Position numbers and translations under genes: made by a program. Shown here in pieces: positions 15,258 through 22,764 of a stretch of DNA of 28,562 nt. The stretch covers positions 1 through 28,562 of the forward strand of contig JBIKNF010000019.1 in the NCBI GenBank assembly GCA_044358835.1. The letters run 5' to 3'. The first letter of the stretch is position 1, and each line of letters starts with the position of its first letter. The stretch comes from JAJTHC01 sp044358835 (GTDB taxonomy: Bacteria > Cyanobacteriota > Vampirovibrionia > Vampirovibrionales > JAJTHC01). The notes beneath the pieces were generated by a model, which was not told where the DNA came from, ran no database searches, and saw only the letters and a list, made by a program, of their open reading frames with translations.

Positions 15258-15794
15258 TTAAAAAGGGAGGTCATCTTCAGTGAGAAAGTCGTCGGCAGAA
15301 AGGGTGTTAAGATTCACTGAAGGAGCATGTGCAACGGCTTGAGCCGTTTGCCCACCATAAGAAGAATCCTGTGGGGGGGCGTTGTAAGACGTGCCTTGAT
15401 TCGCCATGTTGGCTTGCGGAGCGGGGCCTTGGTTTCTGTAGCCTCCCTGCTGTTGAGATTCAGGCTGAACGTAGCTAGGCAACGCGGGCAACTGATGGAT
15501 CTGTTGGGCATCGACTTCAAACATTTTTTTAGTGACGCCTTCTGGGGAGGTGACGGTGTTGATTTGTAAGCGTCCTTCCACATGCAACACGGTACCTGCG
15601 GGGATGGTTAAGACGGCGTCTGACAAACCACGCCAACACAAGACTTTAACCACCAGATTCGGCGTTTCTTGATTACGACGAGGGGGCATGGGAACAGAAA
15701 GTTGCAAGATGCTTACGCCCACGTTGTTTTGCGTAAAGCGTTTTTCAGGAGCTTGAAGTAAGGTACCTGCTAGAGTGATTCGTGCAAAAGACAT
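15258..15794 (-). CDS. ssb: Single-stranded DNA-binding protein
   Basis: 178 residues. The N-terminal OB-fold (about 1-105) includes FARITLAGTLLQAPEKRFT and GTVLHVEGRLQI. A flexible Gln/Gly/Asn/Pro-rich linker follows, and the acidic C-terminal tip ends EDDLPF, the peptide that recruits replication and repair partners. SSB coats single-stranded DNA during replication, recombination and repair. The ATG at 15794 is chosen because GGAGG lies eight bases upstream; the longer frame from GTG 15809 would start inside that ribosome site. It lies between rpsF and hemW in one operon. The usual rpsR gene is not next to it. Confidence 0.9.
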   Translation of the reverse strand: MSFARITLAGTLLQAPEKRFTQNNVGVSILQLSVPMPPRRNQETPNLVVKVLCWRGLSDAVLTIPAGTVLHVEGRLQINTVTSPEGVTKKMFEVDAQQIHQLPALPSYVQPESQQQGGYRNQGPAPQANMANQGTSYNAPPQDSSYGGQTAQAVAHAPSVNLNTLSADDFLTEDDLPF

Positions 15795-15854
15795 AGTAAC
15801 ATCCTCCACTAGATGAAAGGGCTTAAATCAATCGGGCGATGTAATTCACCCAAG

Positions 15855-16331
15855 TTATTCGGCAAGGGCTTCTTCTTGAAGGTTGGCTTCTTCAGCCCCT
15901 TCTTCTTGACGAGGACGACGAGGACGACCCCCTTCACGGTTGTCGCGTCCGCCACGACTTCCACCACGCCCCCCGCGCAATTCACGAGGTTCACGACCTG
16001 TGACAGGCGTTACAATAAAGGGCTTGCTTACATCCAAGTCGTCATTACGTAAAATAACCACACGAATGAGTTCTTCATTAAGGTTTAAAATAGCGGTAAG
16101 GGGTTTAATGGAAGCGCCTTCGGCTTCAAAACCAACCACAGCAATTAAGCCTTCACGAGACTTTTGAATTTCATAGGCCAATTTTTTACGGCCCACCTTG
16201 TCAATGCGAAAAATCTTGGCATTGTTATTTTTGAAGTCACCTTCGACTTTGGTCAAAACGCCGTCTAATCCTTCATTTTCAAAATTTGATTTAAAAATAA
16301 GGAGGGCTTCATATTTATTATAGTTAGACAA
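15855..16331 (-). CDS. rpsF: 30S ribosomal protein bS6
   Basis: 158 residues. Residues 1-95 are a normal bS6 domain (NKYEALLIF, KVGRKKLAYEIQKSREG, LNEELIRVVILRND), which binds 16S rRNA as a pair with bS18. The C-terminus extends with an Arg/Gly-rich stretch (ELRGGRGGSRGGRDN) and then an acidic tail. Similar charged extensions occur in bS6 of several phyla. I place the start at TTG 16331 because GGAG sits nine bases upstream and the product begins MSNYNKYEALL, as expected. The frame is open 25 codons further upstream, but that part does not resemble bS6. Confidence 0.92.
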   Translation of the reverse strand: MSNYNKYEALLIFKSNFENEGLDGVLTKVEGDFKNNNAKIFRIDKVGRKKLAYEIQKSREGLIAVVGFEAEGASIKPLTAILNLNEELIRVVILRNDDLDVSKPFIVTPVTGREPRELRGGRGGSRGGRDNREGGRPRRPRQEEGAEEANLQEEALAE

Positions 16332-16387
16332 GGGATAAATCTCCAATTTTACAAGGGTGAAATTTAGTGCGTGTACTTTTACAAAAT

Positions 16388-16412
16388 GAGTGTGTTTACT
16401 CAACATACACGG
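16388..16412 (-). promoter_or_regulatory. Possible rpsF leader hairpin
   Basis: On the minus strand a CCG is followed by an imperfect stem (GTG...TGTT / AACA...CAC) about 57 bases before the rpsF start. Known bS6:bS18 autoregulatory leaders have a hairpin with a conserved CCG. The resemblance is loose and the call is tentative. Confidence 0.25.
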
Positions 16413-16434
16413 TCATGTTAAGACTGTAAAAAAT

Positions 16435-16463
16435 AGCCTAAAACAAACGAAAGAAAATAACAA
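16435..16463 (-). promoter_or_regulatory. Possible rpsF-ssb-hemW promoter
   Basis: On the minus strand TTGTTA (16463-16458) and TAGGCT (16440-16435) are separated by 17 bp, about 100 bases before the rpsF start. The -10 is a weak match. No better pair was seen. Confidence 0.28.
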
Positions 16464-16572
16464 GCTTTTTTGAAAGAATGTTACGTTGGTTGGTCGGTAC
16501 ATCTATTTTTAAAAGTGTTTGTAAAAAAGGAAAGACCAGAGGCCCTAAAAAATATTTCAATGTTTTAGGAGA

Positions 16573-16749
16573 TTAAACGTGGTTGATGTCTTCCATGAGT
16601 AATTCAAGGGCTCTAGCCCCTAAAAAGAGTGTTTCGCTTTGTTCGTTAAGCTCTAAAATTGCTTGAGCCTTCGGGGCCAAACGTTTAACAAGGGCAATAA
16701 CATCGGCATCGTTTGCATCAGAAAAATCAAGGGTAATATGGTTTAACAT
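16573..16749 (-). CDS. Small hypothetical protein (58 aa)
   Basis: Unrecognised 58-residue product from MLNHITLDFSDANDADV to LMEDINHV. It is mostly helical by appearance (VIALVKRLAPKAQAILEL, then LFLGARALELLM) with an acidic N-terminal stretch, and has no signal or membrane segment. The sequence looks like real protein and ends at a clean TAA, but there is no Shine-Dalgarno before the ATG, and an in-frame stop lies a few codons upstream. It lies between rpsF and the lipoprotein gene. A similar stretch (EEDIPH) in an open frame without a start occurs about 250 bp upstream and may be a decayed copy. Confidence 0.5.
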   Translation of the reverse strand: MLNHITLDFSDANDADVIALVKRLAPKAQAILELNEQSETLFLGARALELLMEDINHV

Positions 16750-16913
16750 AGGGGGATAGACTCGCTAAGGGGTTTAGGTGGATACTTGAATAAAAGAGAC
16801 TTGCATATACTAGGGAAGAATAATCGTGGGGGATGTCTTCTTCTGTAATTATAAAAACAATCTTAAGAACAAAATTGCCTTTTGTAAGACTTCTGTAACA
16901 AAGGCTTACAAAT

Positions 16914-17092
16914 GCCCGCCCCCAGGCCTGGGGGGCTAAAGGCCTCGGGTTGTTCTGTGGTCCGTTGTGGGGAGCTTTTGGGCAGGGGCTATTTCTTTAT
17001 GTGTCACAGTAAAAAGATAGCCCTGCCAGCCGTTAGTCACGACTTCCCTGCGTGACGTGTTCCTTGAATTCGCCCTGTTTTAATTTTTTGGT
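16914..17092 (+). other. Multi-hairpin intergenic region, possible structured RNA
   Basis: Three strong hairpins follow one another: the perfect palindrome CCCCCAGGCCTGGGGG (16919-16934), GGCAGGGGCTAT pairing with ATAGCCCTGCC (16981-17027, extended by TCTTT/AAAGA), and GTCACG/CGTGAC (17036-17056). A T-rich run (TTTTAATTTTTT) follows at 17078-17089. This could be a small RNA ending before the lipoprotein promoter. It does not match the tmRNA, SRP RNA or RNase P signatures I know. The strand is a guess based on the T-run. Confidence 0.3.
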
Positions 17093-17114
17093 ATATGCTA
17101 CACTATGCTATACT
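17088..17114 (+). promoter_or_regulatory. Likely promoter of the lipoprotein gene
   Basis: TATACT (17109-17114) is preceded by TGC, making an extended -10. TTGGTA at 17088-17093 is a poor -35, 15 bp away. The -10 lies inside a 10-bp tandem repeat (TATGCTACAC, TATGCTATAC, then TATGATTCAT) at 17094-17123. Confidence 0.45.
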
Positions 17115-17161
17115 ATGATTCATGAGTCTTCTTAACGAAATGTCAAAGGAAGTTTTACCCC

Positions 17162-17596
17162 ATGTTTAAAAAAACCTCATCTTTCCTATGCTTGTTATTC
17201 ATGGTTGTTAGTTTTAGTCTTGCAGGCTGTACGCAACAAGACCTCGACAACTTCAAAAGCGGAGAACCCATTAGTAACGCTTACGCTCAAGCCCTTGGCC
17301 AAAAAGCAGAGGTGTTAAATACTTCCTTAATTGATTTAAATACTGAAATTGACAACATCCTGCTACAAGGCACCAAGGAAACAGATGCTTATGTTCAAGG
17401 GTTGCTTAAAAAACGGGATGCCTTGGTAAAAGAACGTCAATCCTTGATTGAATCCATCAACCAACGTCAAGAAGCCTTAAAGCAATCCGGTAAACAGCTG
17501 GATGTCAATCTTCGACATTCCCTAGATTCCTTGACGGAATCAGGCATGATTTTACGTAATACGATTTTACCGGACCCTCAAAAAAAATCCAAGTAG
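17162..17596 (+). CDS. Small lipoprotein with coiled coil
   Basis: 144 residues. A lipoprotein signal peptide (KKTSSFLCLLFMVVSFSLAGC) ends with the lipobox LAGC, so Cys23 would be lipidated and anchor the protein in the inner or outer membrane. The mature part is a charged helix, likely coiled coil (about 40-115: LNTSLIDLNTEIDNI, LKKRDALVKERQSLIESI), with a basic end. I do not recognise a family. AAGGAAG lies about ten bases before the ATG. It is followed by smc in the same direction, but a separate promoter lies between them, so a shared operon is unlikely. Confidence 0.7.
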   Translation: MFKKTSSFLCLLFMVVSFSLAGCTQQDLDNFKSGEPISNAYAQALGQKAEVLNTSLIDLNTEIDNILLQGTKETDAYVQGLLKKRDALVKERQSLIESINQRQEALKQSGKQLDVNLRHSLDSLTESGMILRNTILPDPQKKSK

Positions 17597-17681
17597 TGGC
17601 TGTTAGTGTTGCGTTTCGTTAGTTTACATAGTTTCTTTTTGACTTGAAAATGGTTGGATTTTGTTGTTTTGTTAAGAAGAT

Positions 17682-17711
17682 TTGTCTTTTCACTGCGGTG
17701 CAGTGTATAAT
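17682..17711 (+). promoter_or_regulatory. Likely smc promoter with palindrome in the spacer
   Basis: TTGTCT (17682-17687) and TATAAT (17706-17711) are 18 bp apart. The spacer contains the perfect inverted repeat CACTGC-GGT-GCAGTG (17691-17705), ending right at the -10. A protein bound there would block RNA polymerase, so it is a candidate operator for smc-scpA. Confidence 0.5.
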
Positions 17712-17776
17712 AGAAACATTGCTTAGCTGAGCAAACATCGTGTCTTTCTCTTCATCACCTTAAGGATCCTGAGCGC

Positions 17777-20700
17777 TTGCACATCCAACACATTGAAATA
17801 GACAATTTTAAATCTTTTCACGGTAAAACGGTCATTCCCTTTCGGCGCGGTTTCACCACCGTGTCTGGCCCTAATGGTTCTGGCAAATCTAACATTGTGG
17901 ATGGCATATTATTTTGCCTAGGCTTGTCTTCTTCTCGCACTATGCGGGCTGAAAAACTGACAGATCTCATTAACAATAGCTCTCGTCGACGTGAAGCGTC
18001 TGTTACGATTACCTTTAACAAAGGGGGGCAAGAACTCCCCGATGCCGTACTAGAAGGGAGCTTTAGTGAAGATGAAACCCAAAAAGAAAAAACACTGGCT
18101 TTACTGGCTTCCTTAGAATCTAGTGATTTATTGATCGTGGCTCGGCGGATTAAAGCGTCCGCTTCAAACTACACTTCAACCTATTACCTAAACGGAAAAC
18201 CCACTACCTTGGGCGAAATTCATGATGTTTTAGCGCTCTATAATGTTTCCCCAGGGTGTTACAACGTAATGATGCAAGGCGATGTGGCGGCCATTGTGAA
18301 TATGTCTGCGGTGGAGCGTCGTAAAATTGTGGATGAACTGGCAGGCGTGGCCGATTATGATCGTAAAATCGAACAAGCTTTAAAAGAAATCGCCACCACG
18401 GCAGACAACATTGAACGTCATGAAATTTTACTCGGGGAAATTAAAGCGCGTTTAGCTGAACTTGAAGGGGAAAAAGACAAGGCCTTGGCGTATCAAGCCT
18501 TGCGTCAACAGGTACAAGCCTTTGAAACACAGTTAGAAGTCGTAAAACTCAAAAGCCTCATGACGCAACTGGCGTCGCATCAAGACGCCTTAGCACACGC
18601 GAAAACCGCACGGGAAGAGGCTCAAGTTCGCTTGAAAACCTTGAATGCTCAAATCAAAGAAGTCACCACTGAACTCAAGCGTCTGTCGGAAGAAATTCGT
18701 CAGCAGGGGGAAGCTCAATACGAAGCTTTGCATGATCAGATGGAAGAAATTTATAGCCAGCAAGCCCGTAAAGAAGAAATGTGCCGCGGATTAGGTCAAC
18801 GAATTGAAGAAGCCACGGCGTTGATGGCAAAACTTGAACGTGAAAAAGAACAGATTCAAGGGTGGTTAAGTGACACAGCCACTGAAATCGATGTGTATAA
18901 CGTTCAGGAAAAAGAACTAACGGCTTTATTCAACACACAAAAAAAACGGCTTGATTTGGCCAATGCACAAATCGAACGTCTTTCTAGTGAAGATGCTGAA
19001 CTGGTGGAAGCGCGTCAAAATTTGCGTCGCCAAGCAGAAGCGCTAGAAGATGAAGTGGCAAGCCTCCACCGAGAACAACTGGGTGTGGATTCTGAAATTG
19101 CCCGCCTGCGTGATGATTTGGCTCGACAAGAGCAGGGCATGTTGTCGTTCACCACCCGCAAACAGTCGGTAGAAAAGCGTCAAGCCCATATTGTGGATGA
19201 GTTTCAGGTATTGACAGAAGAAAAAGAGCGTTTGCAAACGTGGGTGAACCAAGCCATGGGGGACAAAGCCACCTTGGTGGCGAGCTTGACCAAGGTGAAT
19301 CAAGGCTTGTTTCAGCGTCGTGAACGCTTAGCCACCCTTGAAGCACAACGCAACGCCTATGAAGAAGTGAACCATAGCCGCAGTGTTAAAAGTATTTTAG
19401 AAGCTGACTTAACAGGCGTGCATGGCACACTTGCCATGCTTGCTTCGGTGGAATCCACGTATGAAACGGCCCTAGAAATTGCCCTAGGCGGACGCATGCA
19501 AAACCTTATTGTGGACGATGAGAACGTGGCCAAACAAGGGATACAGGTTTTACAGCAATCACGTTCAGGGCGAGCGACTTTCTTACCCCTGACGCGTATT
19601 AAGCCGAGCTTGGCGAATACGAATCGCTCTCCGCAGGGGGCGGGGATTCTTGATTTTGCGATTAACTTAATCGATTATGACGCGCGTTATGACTCCGTTT
19701 TTCGCTTTGCTTTAGGCGACACCCTGGTGGTACGAGACATTGAGGCCGCGAAACCCTTGATGAACCGTTTCCGTATGGTGACCTTAGACGGGGCGTTGCT
19801 TGAAAAAACAGGCGCCATGACTGGTGGCAGCCAATTTCAGGGGCGAAGCGCTAAAAGCGGGTTTGGCGGTGGCAACAAAGATTCACAAAGCGATGTGGAT
19901 ATTTCCAACCTGCGACATGACGTTCAGCGTCTTTCCGAAGAAAAACAAAAAGGGGAAGCCCACCTCCAAAAACTGGAAAGCGCCTTGCATGAAAAACAAA
20001 CAAGCCTTTCACTCATCATTCCCAAACATAGTCGTTTTGAAGCTGAACTTGATTCGCTAAAAAGCCAACTAAGCGCCATGACTGAAGAACAAAACGCCTT
20101 ACTTGAACAGGTGGGTACTTCACAAAGCAGTTCCCCGTTAAAAGAACGTTTGCTTGAAGCCGAACTCAGCGTGGTTAGCTTAGAAGAACAACGAAATGTT
20201 CTAACAATCAAGCAAGCCGAACTCAACGTTCAACTGCTTGCTCTGGATGCTCAACTCAGCCATGAAGAATTGCAAGCGTTAAAAGAAGAGATGAGTGACG
20301 CCCAATTTCAAAAAGAAGCCTATGACGCCCAATTAAGAGATGTTCAAGGCCAATTAATGACCAAAACAAGAGAGGTTGAAATTCGCCGCGGTAGTATTGA
20401 TGAAAAAACGGATGCTCAATTACAACACGCTCAGCAACAAAAGGCGTGGCACGCGGAAATCCATACCCATGAAGCGGATATTCTTAGCTTAAAAGCCCAA
20501 TACAAGGGGCTTGAAGCGGAAGTCGATGCCTTAGGTGCAGGGGTGAAAGAACTCAAAGTCACTCAAGAAACGACTCAAAAACAGCTTATTGTTTTTGAAA
20601 AAGAAAAAGTGAGTGTCGAACGCGCTTTACAAGAAGCGGAAGAAGGCATTATTCAGCGCCAAGCCCATGTGCGTGAACAGGCGCCACAAGTGGAAGCGTT

Positions 20701-21595
20701 AAAAGAACAGCTCGGAAAACTTTACCCCGATTTAGACGCCCAACTTAAAGAAGACGGCCTAAACGGGCAAGATGAAGTCACCCAAAAAATTGCGAAACTT
20801 CAACGCAAAATGGCGGACATGGAACCTGTGAACATGAAAGCCATTGACGAATTCGCTACCGTGACGCGTCGTCAAGAAGAGCTTAACGAAAAAGTACAAA
20901 CCCTCGCCAGTGAACGCCAAGTGCTACACAGCCGTATTGAAAGCTATGAAGCCATGAAACGCCAGTATTTTATGAAAGCCTTTGACAGCGTTAATCAACA
21001 ATTTCAAAGTATTTATGCCGAACTTTCTGATGGCTACGGTCAACTGGTGCTGACTTCCCCTGAAGACCCCTTTCAAGGGGGACTTACCATTGAAGCCAGC
21101 CCTCGTGGCAAAAAAACGCAACGCATTGAAGCCATGAGTGGGGGCGAAAAATCGTTGACGAGTCTGGCCTTTGTCTTTGCCTTACAACGCACCATGCCCG
21201 CCCCTTTTTATGCCTTAGATGAAGTGGATCAAAACTTAGACGGCATCAATGTTGAAAAGTTGTCAAACATGATTTTGCGTGAATCAAAACACGCGCAATT
21301 TGTCGTGGTTTCCTTACGTAAGCCCATGATTGAAAATTCGGATCGTACGGTGGGTGTGACCCAACGTAAGAACGGTATTTCAAAAGTCACGGGGGTTCAG
21401 TTGCGCGCGGTGTTGCAAGCCCTTGAAGGAGAAAAGGCTTCAAACCACATTCAGACAGAAGGATCCACAGAGGCGTTGCTTGTGCATGAAGAACTGGACG
21501 CGCCGATTAAAGAAATGCAGGCGTCCCATGAAGAGGGACGATTAACGCCTACCAAACGGGCTGGGCGCTCTCGGCCTGCTAAAGTCTTAAACTAA
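17777..21595 (+). CDS. smc: Chromosome segregation ATPase SMC
   Basis: 1,272 residues with the canonical SMC architecture: an N-terminal ATPase half with Walker A GPNGSGKS (31-38), a long coiled coil, a hinge at about 510-680 (around TGVHGTLAMLASVESTYETALEIALGGR-type sequence), a returning coiled coil, and a C-terminal half with the ABC signature MSGGEKSLTS (about 1119) and Walker B/D-loop FYALDEVDQNLDG (about 1145). SMC dimers with ScpA and ScpB form the bacterial condensin that entraps and organises the chromosome. The C-terminal ATPase block resembles cyanobacterial SMC. About 55 residues beyond the ATPase core form a polar tail ending in basic residues. The start is TTG 17777 with AAGGA ten bases upstream. 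The scpA ribosome site overlaps the smc stop region, so the pair is coupled. Confidence 0.95.
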   Translation: MHIQHIEIDNFKSFHGKTVIPFRRGFTTVSGPNGSGKSNIVDGILFCLGLSSSRTMRAEKLTDLINNSSRRREASVTITFNKGGQELPDAVLEGSFSEDETQKEKTLALLASLESSDLLIVARRIKASASNYTSTYYLNGKPTTLGEIHDVLALYNVSPGCYNVMMQGDVAAIVNMSAVERRKIVDELAGVADYDRKIEQALKEIATTADNIERHEILLGEIKARLAELEGEKDKALAYQALRQQVQAFETQLEVVKLKSLMTQLASHQDALAHAKTAREEAQVRLKTLNAQIKEVTTELKRLSEEIRQQGEAQYEALHDQMEEIYSQQARKEEMCRGLGQRIEEATALMAKLEREKEQIQGWLSDTATEIDVYNVQEKELTALFNTQKKRLDLANAQIERLSSEDAELVEARQNLRRQAEALEDEVASLHREQLGVDSEIARLRDDLARQEQGMLSFTTRKQSVEKRQAHIVDEFQVLTEEKERLQTWVNQAMGDKATLVASLTKVNQGLFQRRERLATLEAQRNAYEEVNHSRSVKSILEADLTGVHGTLAMLASVESTYETALEIALGGRMQNLIVDDENVAKQGIQVLQQSRSGRATFLPLTRIKPSLANTNRSPQGAGILDFAINLIDYDARYDSVFRFALGDTLVVRDIEAAKPLMNRFRMVTLDGALLEKTGAMTGGSQFQGRSAKSGFGGGNKDSQSDVDISNLRHDVQRLSEEKQKGEAHLQKLESALHEKQTSLSLIIPKHSRFEAELDSLKSQLSAMTEEQNALLEQVGTSQSSSPLKERLLEAELSVVSLEEQRNVLTIKQAELNVQLLALDAQLSHEELQALKEEMSDAQFQKEAYDAQLRDVQGQLMTKTREVEIRRGSIDEKTDAQLQHAQQQKAWHAEIHTHEADILSLKAQYKGLEAEVDALGAGVKELKVTQETTQKQLIVFEKEKVSVERALQEAEEGIIQRQAHVREQAPQVEALKEQLGKLYPDLDAQLKEDGLNGQDEVTQKIAKLQRKMADMEPVNMKAIDEFATVTRRQEELNEKVQTLASERQVLHSRIESYEAMKRQYFMKAFDSVNQQFQSIYAELSDGYGQLVLTSPEDPFQGGLTIEASPRGKKTQRIEAMSGGEKSLTSLAFVFALQRTMPAPFYALDEVDQNLDGINVEKLSNMILRESKHAQFVVVSLRKPMIENSDRTVGVTQRKNGISKVTGVQLRAVLQALEGEKASNHIQTEGSTEALLVHEELDAPIKEMQASHEEGRLTPTKRAGRSRPAKVLN

Positions 21596-21608
21596 GGAGG
21601 CGTTTGCA

Positions 21609-22568
21609 ATGACCCCAAGCCCAATGCCTGTGCTAAATGATGCCTTGCCTCAAGCGTCTGAAGGGATTGAAATTCTCTTGGATCTAGCCAAAAAAGGAAG
21701 CATCGATCCTTGGAATGTGGACATTGCCAAAGTGACGGATGAATACCTCGCTTATGTCGAACGCCTGAGTGAAGAAGCGGTGATAAAACAACAAGCGCTC
21801 CATGCTAGTGCTGAATCTCCCTTGGCCTTGAATACGGGGGTGATTGACGCAAAAGAACAAGCCTTTATGCGATTAACAGGCAAAACGCTTTTATATTTAG
21901 CCGTATTGCTTCGCATGAAAAGTGACTTGCTTGCCGGCTTTGATCCCTTTGAACAAGATTACTTAGAAGATGCCGATTTACTGGACTTACAAGAATACGA
22001 CCAAGACGGCAACCCCATTGATGTAGCGCATTTAAATGCTGATATTGCCCAGCGCTTGCATTTGGCCGTCAAAGCGAGATACGGGAGTTTAAATGACGTT
22101 TTAGAGCGTCGAACGAGTGCCAAGCAAAAACGCATTCGTCAAGTGACTTTGAATGACTTGATTGATGAATTAAAAAAGTACGAAGCCCTTGAAAAAGAAC
22201 GCACGGCCCGCCATAAAATAGAAAGGGTGGATCGTCGGCGCGTGGGCATGCGTGACTTTGCAGATCTTTCTACCGAAGACATTACGGCGTTGGCTCATGA
22301 TGAATTTCAAGAAGAAACCGTGCATTGGGTGCATGAAGTCTTGGGCCTTTATTTGGACAAGCAAGACAAGGACGCTCAACTGAGTTTGAGTAGTTTGTCT
22401 GATTTAGCGGAAACGGATGTGGTGTCGTGCTTTTTGTCTCTGTTGTTTTTAGAAGCACGGTATGAAGTGGTGATGGAACAGCCCGACTTTTATAGTGATG
22501 AAATTTATGTACGCTGGTATACCCCTTATGACGAAGCCTTGCTGGACAAGCAACTGGCCGAAACATAA
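21609..22568 (+). CDS. scpA: Condensin kleisin subunit ScpA
   Basis: 319 residues. The N-terminal part has the kleisin/ScpA signature (GIEILLDLAKKGSIDPWNVDIAKVTDEYL) and LLYLAVLLRMKSDLLAG. The C-terminal winged helix (VVSCFLSLLFLEARYEVVMEQPDFYSDEIYV) binds the SMC head. The middle is acidic and variable. ScpA bridges the two SMC heads and carries ScpB, whose gene is not in this window. AGGAGG, sharing bases with the smc stop codon, lies eight bases before the ATG, which places it in one operon with smc. The stop codon is followed directly by the left end of the MITE-like element. Confidence 0.92.
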   Translation: MTPSPMPVLNDALPQASEGIEILLDLAKKGSIDPWNVDIAKVTDEYLAYVERLSEEAVIKQQALHASAESPLALNTGVIDAKEQAFMRLTGKTLLYLAVLLRMKSDLLAGFDPFEQDYLEDADLLDLQEYDQDGNPIDVAHLNADIAQRLHLAVKARYGSLNDVLERRTSAKQKRIRQVTLNDLIDELKKYEALEKERTARHKIERVDRRRVGMRDFADLSTEDITALAHDEFQEETVHWVHEVLGLYLDKQDKDAQLSLSSLSDLAETDVVSCFLSLLFLEARYEVVMEQPDFYSDEIYVRWYTPYDEALLDKQLAET

Positions 22569-22753
22569 CGCTTATAGAAGGCTCTGCAAAAGTCCCATTC
22601 GGCGAACCTTCTGTGCACGAAGCGTGAGTGATTGCAAGCAATCAACAAAACAAGCCGTTTTTTCGTTATGTAGTAGGTCTACACGCCTCAAAAGCCGTTT
22701 ATTTTTCCTTGAATCTTCATCCGACTTGAACTTTCGCAGAGCTTTCTATAGCG
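22569..22753. mobile_element. 185-bp MITE-like element with terminal inverted repeats
   Basis: The left end CGCTTATAGAAGGCTCTGCA (22569-22588, continuing AAAGT to 22593) is mirrored by the right end at 22730-22753, whose reverse complement starts CGCTATAGAAAGCTCTGCGA. They match over about 24 bp with a few differences, and weaker pairing continues inward. Inside are a perfect palindrome TGATTGCAAGCAATCA (22629-22644), the hairpin CACGAAGCGTG, and two AAGCCGTTT copies, but no gene. It fills the space between the scpA stop and the wecB stop and may now act as their shared 3' end. An isolated copy of the same end lies at 27457. Confidence 0.65.
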
Positions 22754-22764
22754 TTTACACGGTA

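Noticed and set aside
15809..15994. 61-codon minus-strand frame overlapping rpsF
   Set aside because: It is an alternative frame within the Arg/Gly-rich tail of bS6 and has no ribosome site.
16914..17092. tmRNA, SRP RNA or RNase P RNA
   Set aside because: None of the conserved sequence hallmarks of these RNAs was found, so only an unnamed structured region is reported.
22170..22379. 69-codon minus-strand frame inside scpA
   Set aside because: Antisense shadow of the ScpA middle region.
22282..22641. 119-codon minus-strand frame over the end of scpA and the MITE
   Set aside because: It runs through the ScpA winged-helix coding region and into the mobile element. The product has no protein-like pattern.
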